A stretch of 64,000 bases of DNA from Neptunomonas antarctica (GTDB taxonomy: Bacteria > Pseudomonadota > Gammaproteobacteria > Pseudomonadales > Balneatricaceae): positions 310,001 to 374,000 of the forward strand of contig NZ_LJSI01000053.1 in assembly GCF_001305295.1 (NCBI RefSeq), given 5' to 3'. The translations under genes and the position numbers were made by a program. Below the pieces are notes generated by a model. The model searched no databases. It was not told the origin of the DNA and saw nothing but the letters and a program-made list of their open reading frames with translations. Below, one piece after another: positions 17,595-26,281 of the stretch. Position 1 is the stretch's first letter; every line of letters begins with the position of its first letter.

Positions 17595-18226
17595 CCCTGA
17601 TCTTCTAAGCTCTGTTTCTGTTGCAATACATGGATACGGGCCGTTAGTCGGTCTGTACGATCTTTCAGGTTGTCGACTGCGTCCATGAATGCGTCAGTTT
17701 CCGGGCGTGTTGGTAAAATACGCAGTTCTTCCTGAATATACTCATGCAGGTTTTCGCGCAGGCTGTCGCTGACGTGCTTAACAAAGCTGATCTGGCCTTT
17801 AACCGCATCGCTGATCTGATGTGCGGCTAAGTCACCTGTATGCTCTGCCAGTAACCCTTCCCAATCAATACGTGTGTCGGCTAAAAGATTCTGAAACTGA
17901 TTCGCCAATGCTGACTCGCCCGTCACTGAAATCCCATTGCCGAAGAATAGTTCTGCTTTGTTATCGCTGCTGAGTAGTTGCAGAAGACGGTTAGACGAAC
18001 CGCTGAGGGTTACATCCGCTTCTCCCTCTATATGCGACTGAAGCTGCATGCCTGCGTTAAAAGGGAGGATGAAAACAGACTGTTGTAAGTCGTCTGCTTC
18101 TATCTGGATAATTTTACCGCTGAGCCGTTGTAATGCCTGGCAAGTAACCGGATCGCTTTGCAGAAGGGCGTTGATCGCTGATTCGAGTGGAGTAAGGACT
18201 AGAGCATATAATATATCAGCGGCCAT
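17591..18226 (-). CDS. ubiJ: Ubiquinone biosynthesis accessory factor UbiJ (SCP2 domain)
   Basis: Lipid-binding scaffold of the soluble ubiquinone-synthesis complex, thought to carry the prenylated intermediates. The 211 residues match the family (about 200). The N-terminal SCP2-like sterol-carrier domain spans ~15-115 (ADVTLSGSSNRLLQLL) and is followed by a C-terminal coiled coil ending in a helix rich in Asp, Arg and Gln. The gene lies 14 bases downstream of ubiE on the same strand. In most gammaproteobacteria ubiB follows immediately; here it is replaced by the convergent hemJ. Confidence 0.92.
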   Translation of the reverse strand: MAADILYALVLTPLESAINALLQSDPVTCQALQRLSGKIIQIEADDLQQSVFILPFNAGMQLQSHIEGEADVTLSGSSNRLLQLLSSDNKAELFFGNGISVTGESALANQFQNLLADTRIDWEGLLAEHTGDLAAHQISDAVKGQISFVKHVSDSLRENLHEYIQEELRILPTRPETDAFMDAVDNLKDRTDRLTARIHVLQQKQSLEDQG

Positions 18227-18240
18227 GAGAGGTTCCTTTG

Positions 18241-18999
18241 TTACGGTTTGATCCCTGTATGCAGGGCAACAACACCACCCGTCATATTCTGGTACTTACA
18301 ATTAACCAGTCCTGCATTCTGCATCATGCTTTTCAGAGTTTCCTGATCAGGATGCATGCGTATAGATTCTGCCAGGTACTTGTAACTTTCTGCGTCGCCA
18401 GCAATGAGTTGCCCCATTTTTGGCAGGATATTGAACGAATAGAAATCGTAGATTTTAGTCAATGCTGGATTATTGGTTTTTGAAAACTCCAATACCATCA
18501 CTTTTCCGCCGGGTTTGAGTACGCGAGTCATGGAGCGAATCGCTGCATCTTTATCGGTTACGTTGCGTAAGCCAAAGGCGATGGTAATAATATCGAATGT
18601 ATTGTCAGGGAAAGGCAGGCACTCTGCATTGGCCTGAACAAACTCGACATTACCGGCCACACCGCGATCCATCAGACGATCACGGCCAACTTTCAGCATC
18701 GAATCATTGATATCAGCGAGTACGACTTTGCCTTGAGGACCGACAATACGGGAGAAGCGAATAGTAAGGTCGCCAGTGCCGCCAGCAATATCTAAAATGG
18801 TATTGCCGCGTCGTGCACCACTTTGCTCTATCGTGAGTTTTTTCCACAGGCGATGCACACCACCCGACATTAAATCATTCATCAGGTCGTATTTACCTGC
18901 GACGGAATGGAAAACGTCGGCTACTTTTTTGACTTTCTCTTCTACCGGTACTTCACGAAAGCCGAAATCAGTTGTGGATTCTTTGTTCTGCTCGCTCAT
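18241..18999 (-). CDS. ubiE: Demethylmenaquinone/2-polyprenyl-6-methoxy-1,4-benzoquinol methyltransferase
   Basis: SAM-dependent C-methylation in ubiquinone (and menaquinone) synthesis. The ATG at 18999 ([17 protein letters not shown]) gives 252 residues, one more than E. coli UbiE; the longer open frame to 19089 would add 30 unlike residues and overlap the upstream gene. Motifs visible are the family signature [18 protein letters not shown] (about 36-53), the SAM site [15 protein letters not shown], and the second signature [16 protein letters not shown]. It forms an operon with ubiJ and probably the upstream DUF971 gene. Confidence 0.97.
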   Translation of the reverse strand: MSEQNKESTTDFGFREVPVEEKVKKVADVFHSVAGKYDLMNDLMSGGVHRLWKKLTIEQSGARRGNTILDIAGGTGDLTIRFSRIVGPQGKVVLADINDSMLKVGRDRLMDRGVAGNVEFVQANAECLPFPDNTFDIITIAFGLRNVTDKDAAIRSMTRVLKPGGKVMVLEFSKTNNPALTKIYDFYSFNILPKMGQLIAGDAESYKYLAESIRMHPDQETLKSMMQNAGLVNCKYQNMTGGVVALHTGIKP

Positions 19000-19075
19000 A
19001 TGCTTTTTGCTCAACCGTTTTTGCTCAATCAGTGCGTTTGAGGCATTGTACCTCCGCCGAAAAGGTTTGTCCTGT

Positions 19076-19453
19076 TTAGAACTTACCAATCAGATTCTGA
19101 TCACGGGTTTCACCCGCATCCACTAGATTTTGTAGATATTTTTGCCAATACTCATCGTGCTGAGTGGCTAGATCGTGAAGATATTTCCAGGTATAGAGAC
19201 CACTGTCGTGACCATCATCAAAGATGATTTTTAACGCATAATTACCCGATGCTTCAACGCCTGTAATTCCCACAAATTTTTTGCCAGTCTGGAGTGTGCC
19301 GTTGCCAATTCCATGGCCTCTGACTTCAGCAGAAGGTGAGTGAACTCGTAAAAACTCTGCTTCGAGTTCAAAACTGCCATCATCATAGATAAGCTCAAGG
19401 GTGCGGGATTTCTTGTGAAGCTTGATATTATTGGGGATCGGTGACTGGCTCAT
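19076..19453 (-). CDS. DUF971 / gamma-butyrobetaine hydroxylase-like N-terminal domain protein
   Basis: Small protein of 125 residues from the ATG at 19453 (a TTG two codons upstream is possible). It carries a single DUF971 domain, with [31 protein letters not shown] and the end of the domain [10 protein letters not shown]. The domain is also found in iron-sulfur-related proteins and at the N-terminus of butyrobetaine hydroxylase, but the role of the stand-alone form is not established. It sits between hslU and ubiE, an order I recall from Pseudomonas. The spacer to hslU is about 120 bases. Confidence 0.85.
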   Translation of the reverse strand: MSQSPIPNNIKLHKKSRTLELIYDDGSFELEAEFLRVHSPSAEVRGHGIGNGTLQTGKKFVGITGVEASGNYALKIIFDDGHDSGLYTWKYLHDLATQHDEYWQKYLQNLVDAGETRDQNLIGKF

Positions 19454-19576
19454 CTGCAATCTCTGGTTTTGGCGTTTGGCGTTTGGCCTTGGCCCTTAGC
19501 GGTTAGGTTAAAGAGAGTGAGCCAACAGTGTTGACTCACGTAAAGAGCATATTTAAGCCTGTCTTTAAAATATGTT

Positions 19577-20932
19577 TTAAAGGATATAGTGGCTTAAATC
19601 TTCATCCTGACTGAGCTCGTTCAGTTGTGCATTCACATAGTCAGCGTCAATAACAACAGCTTTTCCTGACTCGTCTGATGCGTGAAACGATAGCTCTTCT
19701 AAGAGGCGTTCCATCATGGTATGAAGACGGCGTGCACCAATATTTTCGGTTTTTTCGTTAACCTGAAAAGCGAGTTCTGCAACGCGAGCTATACCGTCGT
19801 CGGTAAAGCTGATATCAACACCTTCTGTTTGTAACAGGGCAATATATTGCGCGGTTAATGACGCGTTTGGTTCGGTCAGAATACGGCGGAAATCATCAGG
19901 CGTTAGTGCATTTAATTCGACGCGAATCGGTAAACGTCCCTGTAATTCAGGGATTAAGTCCGAGGGTTTTGCCAGATGGAACGCACCCGAGGCGATAAAC
20001 AGGATGTGGTCTGTTTTTACCATGCCGTATTTGGTATTGACGGTACAGCCTTCTATAAGGGGTAACAGATCACGTTGTACGCCTTCACGTGAGACATCAC
20101 CACCCGTTGATCCTGATCCTCCACGTTTGCAGACTTTATCGATCTCGTCGAGAAAGACAATGCCGTTTTGCTCAACCATGAAGACAGCACGTTGCTTAAT
20201 ATCTTCTTCTTTAACCAGGTTGGCGGCTTCTTCTTCGATAATAAGCTTCATCGCTTCTTTGACCGTCATGCGACGACTTTGTTTGTTACCACCACCCATA
20301 TTAGAGAACATGCTCTGCAGTTGGCTGGTCATCTCTTCCATGCCCGGCGGAGCCATAATCTCGACGCCAGCCTTGGATTGTGTCACTTCTATTTCAATTT
20401 CTTTGTCATCCAGCAGGCCTTCGCGTAGTTTTTTACGGAAAATTTGGCGTGTGGCATTATCTGATTTTTTTTCTATAGCGCTACTATTGGCACTATCATT
20501 TGAGCCTGTTGGGCGGGCTTGTGGTAATAACGCATCCAGAATTCGGTCTTCTGCGGCATCTTCGGCACGAAAGCGTACTTTTTCAGTTTCCTGCTCGCGT
20601 ATCATCTTCATGGCCATGTCGATCAGGTCACGTATGATCGTTTCTACATCGCGGCCTACATAACCCACTTCAGTGAATTTGGTCGCTTCAACTTTGATGA
20701 ACGGTGCGTTGGCCAGTTTGGCGAGGCGGCGGGCAATTTCAGTCTTACCAACACCAGTGGGGCCAATCATCAGAATATTTTTTGGCGTAACTTCTACGCG
20801 CAGCTCTTCTGAAAGCTGCATACGTCTCCAGCGGTTACGCAAAGCAATGGCGACGGAGCGCTTGGCATCCTGCTGACCGATTATATGGCGATCCAGTTCG
20901 TGAACAATTTCACGGGGTGTCATGTTTGACAT
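19577..20932 (-). CDS. hslU: ATP-dependent protease ATPase subunit HslU (ClpY)
   Basis: AAA+ unfoldase that feeds substrates to HslV. The ATG at 20932 ([17 protein letters not shown]) has GGAG 7-10 bases upstream and gives 451 residues (E. coli 443). The frame is open further upstream, but those residues overlap hslV. Visible are Walker [10 protein letters not shown] (~residue 58), Walker [11 protein letters not shown], the intermediate I-domain between them, the sensor region [13 protein letters not shown] and the C-terminal SHYIL tail that inserts into HslV. It is 22 bases downstream of hslV and shares its heat-shock promoter. Confidence 0.98.
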   Translation of the reverse strand: MSNMTPREIVHELDRHIIGQQDAKRSVAIALRNRWRRMQLSEELRVEVTPKNILMIGPTGVGKTEIARRLAKLANAPFIKVEATKFTEVGYVGRDVETIIRDLIDMAMKMIREQETEKVRFRAEDAAEDRILDALLPQARPTGSNDSANSSAIEKKSDNATRQIFRKKLREGLLDDKEIEIEVTQSKAGVEIMAPPGMEEMTSQLQSMFSNMGGGNKQSRRMTVKEAMKLIIEEEAANLVKEEDIKQRAVFMVEQNGIVFLDEIDKVCKRGGSGSTGGDVSREGVQRDLLPLIEGCTVNTKYGMVKTDHILFIASGAFHLAKPSDLIPELQGRLPIRVELNALTPDDFRRILTEPNASLTAQYIALLQTEGVDISFTDDGIARVAELAFQVNEKTENIGARRLHTMMERLLEELSFHASDESGKAVVIDADYVNAQLNELSQDEDLSHYIL

Positions 20933-20954
20933 GGTGCGGCTCCTGAATTCGGGC

Positions 20955-21485
20955 TCAGACTTTTGCTGGCAGCGTTTCAATTGTTAAACTGTGGTTGGTA
21001 AATACGCAGATATCTGCAGCAATATGAAGGCTTTTTTCGACAATGTCTCTGGCGGAGTCGTCAGTGTTGGCAACCAGTGCTTTAGCTGCTGCGAGGGCGT
21101 AGTTACCGCCGGAGCCAATCGCGATAATGCCATCTTCGGGTTCAATAACATCGCCTGTGCCCGATAATAAGTAGGTTTTTTCACTATTAGCGACCAGCAT
21201 CAGTGCTTCAAGGCGACGCAATGCCCTGTCAGTTCGCCATTCACGTGCGAGACTGATGACGGCATTAACGATATTGCCATGATGTTTGTCGAGCTGTTGT
21301 TCAAACAGATCCCGTAAAGTGATCGCATCAGCTGTACTGCCGGCAAACCCGGTAATTACGTTATGTTTAGGTAAAAAGTTTACTTTTTTAGCCGTACCTT
21401 TCATGACAGTGTTGCCAAGAGATACTTGCCCATCACCACCAACGACGACTTGATCGCCGCGGCGTACTGAAACAATTGTTGTCAT
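20955..21485 (-). CDS. hslV: ATP-dependent protease subunit HslV (ClpQ)
   Basis: Proteasome-like peptidase that forms a double hexamer capped by HslU. The 176 residues are the normal length. Removal of Met exposes the catalytic N-terminal Thr ([20 protein letters not shown]), and [18 protein letters not shown] is conserved. It is the first gene of hslVU, transcribed from a sigma-32-like promoter at 21522-21550 that gives a leader of roughly 30 bases. Confidence 0.98.
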   Translation of the reverse strand: MTTIVSVRRGDQVVVGGDGQVSLGNTVMKGTAKKVNFLPKHNVITGFAGSTADAITLRDLFEQQLDKHHGNIVNAVISLAREWRTDRALRRLEALMLVANSEKTYLLSGTGDVIEPEDGIIAIGSGGNYALAAAKALVANTDDSARDIVEKSLHIAADICVFTNHSLTIETLPAKV

Positions 21486-21521
21486 GGTAGCTTGACCCTA
21501 TTGCGGTTCGAATACCCTCAA

Positions 21522-21550
21522 ATATGGGACGTCGGTTGACACATTTCAAG
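21522..21550 (-). promoter_or_regulatory. Sigma-32 (RpoH) type heat-shock promoter of hslVU
   Basis: On the minus strand, CTTGAAA (21550-21544) is followed by a 14-base spacer and TCCCATAT (21529-21522). This matches the RpoH consensus CTTGAAA-N14-CCCCATNT with one mismatch. The -10 element ends 36 bases upstream of the hslV ATG. Induction by heat shock is inferred from the match and from known hslVU regulation. Confidence 0.85.
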
Positions 21551-21593
21551 GGTAAGGGTAAAAATTGCTGGCTAATAGATAGTTGATAAATAC

Positions 21594-22295
21594 TTAATCG
21601 ATACGAATGGCCATCGCATTAATATTCAGTTTGGCTAATTTATTGTTGGCTTTGTTCATAACGGCTTGATTATCAAAGGGGCCTATACGCACCCGATACC
21701 AGATACCGTTAGCACCATCTGATTGATTTGTATGTACATTAGGTAAGCCTGAGAGAAGTAGTTGGGCTCTCATTCTCTCCGCATCAGCGGCATTGCGGAA
21801 TGAGCCTGCCTGAAGTACATAATGTTTATCAAGTTTTGCATCGCGTGGTGTGGATTTATATTCTTCCACGGCGGCGGGCATTATTTCGCTTTTGGGTAGA
21901 AGCTCGTAAAACTCATACTTGTTTTGCTTAATGGCTGCCTCGGCATCGATCGACTTATCTATAACGGTCGGACCTGATGTCTGGGCGGTTGTTTTGGTTG
22001 TTTTTTCTGCAACGGGTTTGCTTATCGTTTCTTTCTTGCTTATTTTTTGGGTTGATGTGCTGGTCGTTTTTGTTGGCGCAGTCGCCGTAGGCATCTGGGT
22101 AGCGTCAACATCAAGTAGCTGATTCAGAATGAATATTAAGCCAGCCAGAGCACATAAACTAAAGAGCGCGAGTGCCCATGGCTTGCGTTTCGGAGGCGTT
22201 GCTTTGGCACGAGGCTTAGACGCTGCTAACGGTCGGTTAGGACTGGCAGAAGACTGTTTTCGTGAACGCTGTACAAAATCCTTACGCGAAGCCAT
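21594..22295 (-). CDS. FtsN-like SPOR-domain protein
   Basis: Probably the divisome protein FtsN or a close relative. The ATG at 22295 (MASRKDFVQRSRKQ) has AGGAAA upstream and gives 233 residues; an earlier in-frame ATG would overlap argS. A short basic cytoplasmic tail is followed by one membrane helix (about residues 36-55, PWALALFSLCALAGLIFIL), a Thr/Lys-rich periplasmic linker, and a C-terminal SPOR domain (~150-233, HYVLQAGSFRNAADAERM and WYRVRIGPF) that binds denuded septal peptidoglycan. The argS-ftsN-hslV order is typical of the class and supports the call. Confidence 0.85.
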   Translation of the reverse strand: MASRKDFVQRSRKQSSASPNRPLAASKPRAKATPPKRKPWALALFSLCALAGLIFILNQLLDVDATQMPTATAPTKTTSTSTQKISKKETISKPVAEKTTKTTAQTSGPTVIDKSIDAEAAIKQNKYEFYELLPKSEIMPAAVEEYKSTPRDAKLDKHYVLQAGSFRNAADAERMRAQLLLSGLPNVHTNQSDGANGIWYRVRIGPFDNQAVMNKANNKLAKLNINAMAIRID

Positions 22296-22320
22296 GAGGT
22301 TTCCTGTTGTTTCTATATGC

Positions 22321-24081
22321 TTACATCTGCTCGGGTGAGTTAACACCTAAGAGCGTCAATCCGTTGTTCAGGATTTGTCGCGTCGCTTCGCTGAGCGTGA
22401 TACGGGCATTACGCAGTTCTGCGTCATCTATCAGCATCTTGTTCGCGTTATAGTATGAGTGGAAATCATTCGCCAGCTCTTTCAAATAATTGGCAAGCAG
22501 ATGTGGCTCATAGTTAACCGCTGCGTTGGTAAGGATTTCTGGATATTTTGATAGCTGAGTGATCAGGTCTTTTTCATATTCAGTATCGAGTCGGTTCAGA
22601 TGTGCAAGACCTGCGTCGCAATCCCATGTCCAGCTGTGTTCCGCTAGCTTACGGTGAATCGAGCAAACCCGCGCATGAGCGTACTGGATGTAGTAAATAG
22701 GGTTGTCTTTTGATTCAGTTTTGGCTAATTCAAGATCAAAATCCATATGCTGATCGGCTTTGCGGGTAACGTAAAAAAAGCGGCAGGCATCTTTGCCTAC
22801 TTCTTCGCGGAGTTCGCGAAGCGTGACAAAAGAGCCCGATCGGGTCGACATCTGCACACGCTCTTCACCTCGATAAAGAATCGCAAACTGAACCAAGCGA
22901 ACTAATAAGCGTTCAGGATCGTAACCTAAGGCCTGGCACGCTGCTTTCATGCGGGCAATATAGCCGTGGTGATCAGCGCCCCAAATATACAGAACCTTTT
23001 CAAAACCGCGTTCAAACTTATTCTTAAGGTAAGCGATATCTGAAGCAAAGTAGGTTGTCAGGCCATTTGCACGGCGTACCACACGGTCTTTATCGTCACC
23101 GAAATCGGTGGAGCGGAACCAGAGGTTGCCTTCTTCTTCAAAGAGGTAGCCTTTTTCTTGCAGTATGTTGATAGCACTATCAACATCGCCATTGGTGTTT
23201 AAGCTGAGTTCGGAGAACCATTTTTGATAGGTGATACCGAATTCAGATAAGTCATCACGGATATCTGAAAGAATTGAATCCAGAGCAGCGTTAAAAAAGA
23301 TCGCATAACCTTCTGCTGATAGAAGTTCTTGTGCTCTTTCTGTCAGCGCATCAATGTGGCTGTCTTTATCGCCACCTTGCGGTTCGTCTGCGGGGATATC
23401 ACGCATAACGTCGTCAAGTGAACGGTTGTAGAGGTCGCCATGAGCGTCGGCTACCGACGCGGCAATATCAAGAATGTAATCACCTTTATAACCATTACTT
23501 GGGAAGGTGATAGCGGTATCGAATTGTTCAAGGTAGCGTAGCCATACACTGGTAGCCAGGATGTTCATTTGGCGACCAGCATCATTCACATAGTATTCCC
23601 GTTCAACAGGAACGCCTGCTGCTTCCAGCAGATCAGCGACTGCAGCGCCGTATGCAGCACCGCGACCATGGCCAACATGTAATGGACCTGTAGGGTTTGC
23701 AGACACAAATTCAACTTGGGTGCGCTCGTTGCTTCCTGCTAAACCACGGCCAAATTGGTCTTTTTGGGCGATAATCTGCTCTATGACTGCTGTTGTTGAT
23801 TCCTGAGTCACAAAGAAATTAATAAAGCCCGGGCCTGCGATTTCAGTTTTTTCCAGCGTGGAGGAAATCGGCAGTGCTTCTGTGATGAGCTGAGCTAATT
23901 CTCGGGGATTACGTCGAGCCGGTTTTGCGAGAGTCAGGGCGACATTCGAGGCAAAGTCACCATGTGACTTGTCGCGGGTGTTTTCAACCATGATGTCAGG
24001 TTGAACATCGGCGGAGAATATACCATTTTCACTCAGTGTTTTGAGTGCTGCACTGATTAGGTCTGCAATATGCTGTTTCAT
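22321..24081 (-). CDS. argS: Arginyl-tRNA synthetase
   Basis: Charges tRNA-Arg; class I synthetase of 586 residues (E. coli 577). The N-terminal Add1 domain is followed by the HIGH-type motif in ANPTGPLHVGHGRGAAYG (~residue 125) and the KMSKS-equivalent VQMSTRSGSFVTL. The C-terminal DALR anticodon-binding domain runs from about 465 to the end. It is the first gene of the block leading to the ftsN-like gene. Upstream lies an MCP gene rather than priA. Confidence 0.98.
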   Translation of the reverse strand: MKQHIADLISAALKTLSENGIFSADVQPDIMVENTRDKSHGDFASNVALTLAKPARRNPRELAQLITEALPISSTLEKTEIAGPGFINFFVTQESTTAVIEQIIAQKDQFGRGLAGSNERTQVEFVSANPTGPLHVGHGRGAAYGAAVADLLEAAGVPVEREYYVNDAGRQMNILATSVWLRYLEQFDTAITFPSNGYKGDYILDIAASVADAHGDLYNRSLDDVMRDIPADEPQGGDKDSHIDALTERAQELLSAEGYAIFFNAALDSILSDIRDDLSEFGITYQKWFSELSLNTNGDVDSAINILQEKGYLFEEEGNLWFRSTDFGDDKDRVVRRANGLTTYFASDIAYLKNKFERGFEKVLYIWGADHHGYIARMKAACQALGYDPERLLVRLVQFAILYRGEERVQMSTRSGSFVTLRELREEVGKDACRFFYVTRKADQHMDFDLELAKTESKDNPIYYIQYAHARVCSIHRKLAEHSWTWDCDAGLAHLNRLDTEYEKDLITQLSKYPEILTNAAVNYEPHLLANYLKELANDFHSYYNANKMLIDDAELRNARITLSEATRQILNNGLTLLGVNSPEQM

Positions 24082-24170
24082 TTGCCTGCTGTTACCGGTT
24101 CGGTTCGAGAATTTTTAAGTAGTTAAAGATTCGAGAATAAAATGATCAAGAAAGAGCCGGTAATTATCCT

Positions 24171-24205
24171 CTGTTGACGAGGGGATGTTAACCCCTTGTC
24201 AGCAG
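24171..24205 (-). terminator. Hairpin downstream of the MCP gene
   Basis: CTGTTGACGAGGGG (24171-24184) pairs with CCCCTTGTCAGCAG (24192-24205) with two G-U pairs and a 7-base loop. It is stable, but there is no strong U-tract after it on the minus strand. It separates the MCP gene from argS. Confidence 0.55.
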
Positions 24206-24224
24206 AAGATTTGCAGTTTTATCT

Positions 24225-26195
24225 TTAGATTGTGAAGCGGCGTATCAACCCTCGATTAATTTCTACGATTTTTAGCAAGGTTGCACTGCTCTCTGCGGCC
24301 ATATTTGCACCCAGTGCTGTTTCTGTAGCTGAGTGATGAATGCTAACCAATGTGCGGCTAACCTCTTGGACAGCAGTGTTTTGTTGTGAGGCTGCTTCTG
24401 CAATCTGGGTATTCATATTACGAATGGTTTGTATCGATTCTTGCATTGCATTGAGTGCCTCACTTGAAGATTGAGCATAGTCGACACACTCTCCCGCCTG
24501 ATTGTGGCTGTTTCGCATGCCTGTCGCTACGCTACGGATACGCATCTGCATGCTGCCCACCATCGCCTGAATTTCTTCAGTAGAGTTTTGGGTGCGGCTG
24601 GCGAGTTGTCGTACTTCATCAGCCACTACCGCGAACCCTCGTCCTTGATCACCAGCCCGAGCAGCCTCAATGGCGGCGTTGAGTGCCAGTAGGTTGGTTT
24701 GTTCTGCAATGGTGTTGATTGTGATAAGAATAGTGTCAATTTTTTTGCTGTCTTGCTCTAATTCTGTCGATGCATGTACGGCTTGTTCGATAGTAACTGC
24801 CTGTGAGGTAATGCTGGTACGTGTCAGTTCCATTTTCTGATCTACATCTAAGCTAAGCTCTTCACAATGTTGAACGGCGGACAGCGTTGAGTTCGCATGA
24901 TGAGAGACTTCTGCTACGGTGTTTTCCATCTCAGTCGCGGCCGCGGAGGTGAGTTCTAATTGTTCGCTTTGGTCTGTCATTGCTGACGTGGTTTCCTGGC
25001 TTGTCTTGGCATTATCTTCGGCCATTTGTGAAAGCTGTTTAGAGTTCGTGATCATTTGTTGCAGAATTTCTTGCAGGCCCGTCACCACGGTATTCAGACT
25101 GACGGCAAGTTCTCCAAACTCATCAGGACGTTGGTCGTTAAAGCGAATGGTCAGGTCGCCCTGACCGACGGCGGCAAGTTGCTCACGCATGCTATTTAGT
25201 GGCTGACGAATGGTGTTCAATATGACCCACCCCACGAACAAAGCCATAATTAAGCCGGCGGCACTGAGGCTGTAGATAATTATCTGACTGGTTTTTATAG
25301 TGAGGTTTGCTTGTGTTCTTGCTTGATCTGTATTGTTTAGTGCGGTTTCGAGTACTTTTTCGAGTGCTGTTTCAGCGTGAGCAAGCTGTGTATCAGCATC
25401 TTTAAGCTTGCTGTTGATTAGTTTTCGGATGTTGTCCTGTTTGATGTAGGCGCCTAATAAACCAATATTTTCTTCAAGAGAGCTTTTTAAACCTTCGACA
25501 ATGCCTTCGATGCGCGCGGCTTCTTTATCTGCCTTTTTAAAACTATTGAAATTTTCTATCACTTTTGCTCTTAAACCAATTAAAGATTTTTTTAATTTCT
25601 CTATATCAAGAGTCTTCTGGTAAATCCGAACGGTGGTTTTTACTTTGTTAACCGTTCTTAAGAGTGTGCGGATGCTGTCGAGCGCCTCTTCATTTGGGCC
25701 GGTTGTCAGGTATCGTTGTCCCCAATTTGACATGGAATCAATCTGTGCCTGAAACATCTGCGTTTCGGTGATGACTTTGCGGGTGAGTAGCGTGCGTTCG
25801 CCATGGATGGTCTGGACTTCTTTAGCCGCTTTTAAATAATAGTTAGCGGCTGCTCCTGACTCGCTTAGAGCAACAAAAAGGGGACTCCCCTCGATTTGTT
25901 GGCTTTTAAGTTGATCCAGCGCCTGGGTAAAATCAGCAAAGTGCAAATCAAAAGCATTAAGGTGGGTTTGGAAATTTTCCGGCCTGCTATTCAGAAACTT
26001 CAGCAGCGATTGATTTGCCTGATTAAGTGCCAGCGTTTGTTGATAGCTTCCTGTCAGTTGAGGCACGGACTCATCTGAAATAATATGTAGCTGTTTGTTG
26101 ATTCCACCTATTCCGAAAATGCCACCCGCACCCACAATCAAGATTGTAATGGCCAGTACACTAAAACCCATTATTATTTTATTTGATATATTCAT
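24225..26195 (-). CDS. Methyl-accepting chemotaxis protein
   Basis: Transmembrane chemoreceptor of 656 residues. TM1 is at ~8-30 ([19 protein letters not shown]) and TM2 at ~308-330. Between them is a ~275-residue all-helical periplasmic sensor, long enough to suggest a helical bimodular (HBM) domain; that type binds organic acids in characterised receptors, which is inference here. A HAMP domain (~330-385) is followed by the signalling domain with the hairpin tip [20 protein letters not shown] and [12 protein letters not shown]. No CheR-binding pentapeptide is seen at the C-terminus (RRFTI). It is a single gene between argS and priA. Confidence 0.93.
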   Translation of the reverse strand: MNISNKIIMGFSVLAITILIVGAGGIFGIGGINKQLHIISDESVPQLTGSYQQTLALNQANQSLLKFLNSRPENFQTHLNAFDLHFADFTQALDQLKSQQIEGSPLFVALSESGAAANYYLKAAKEVQTIHGERTLLTRKVITETQMFQAQIDSMSNWGQRYLTTGPNEEALDSIRTLLRTVNKVKTTVRIYQKTLDIEKLKKSLIGLRAKVIENFNSFKKADKEAARIEGIVEGLKSSLEENIGLLGAYIKQDNIRKLINSKLKDADTQLAHAETALEKVLETALNNTDQARTQANLTIKTSQIIIYSLSAAGLIMALFVGWVILNTIRQPLNSMREQLAAVGQGDLTIRFNDQRPDEFGELAVSLNTVVTGLQEILQQMITNSKQLSQMAEDNAKTSQETTSAMTDQSEQLELTSAAATEMENTVAEVSHHANSTLSAVQHCEELSLDVDQKMELTRTSITSQAVTIEQAVHASTELEQDSKKIDTILITINTIAEQTNLLALNAAIEAARAGDQGRGFAVVADEVRQLASRTQNSTEEIQAMVGSMQMRIRSVATGMRNSHNQAGECVDYAQSSSEALNAMQESIQTIRNMNTQIAEAASQQNTAVQEVSRTLVSIHHSATETALGANMAAESSATLLKIVEINRGLIRRFTI

Positions 26196-26281
26196 CTGTT
26201 TATTTACTTCTTAATTGTTAAGGCTTTAGTGTCGGTATAAACGCCATATCGGCATGGTCGCTACGAACATTAATATAATTA

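Noticed and set aside
20004-20663. 219-codon frame antisense to hslU
   Set aside because: Ser/Arg-rich translation of the opposite strand of a clear hslU; no domain or start signal.
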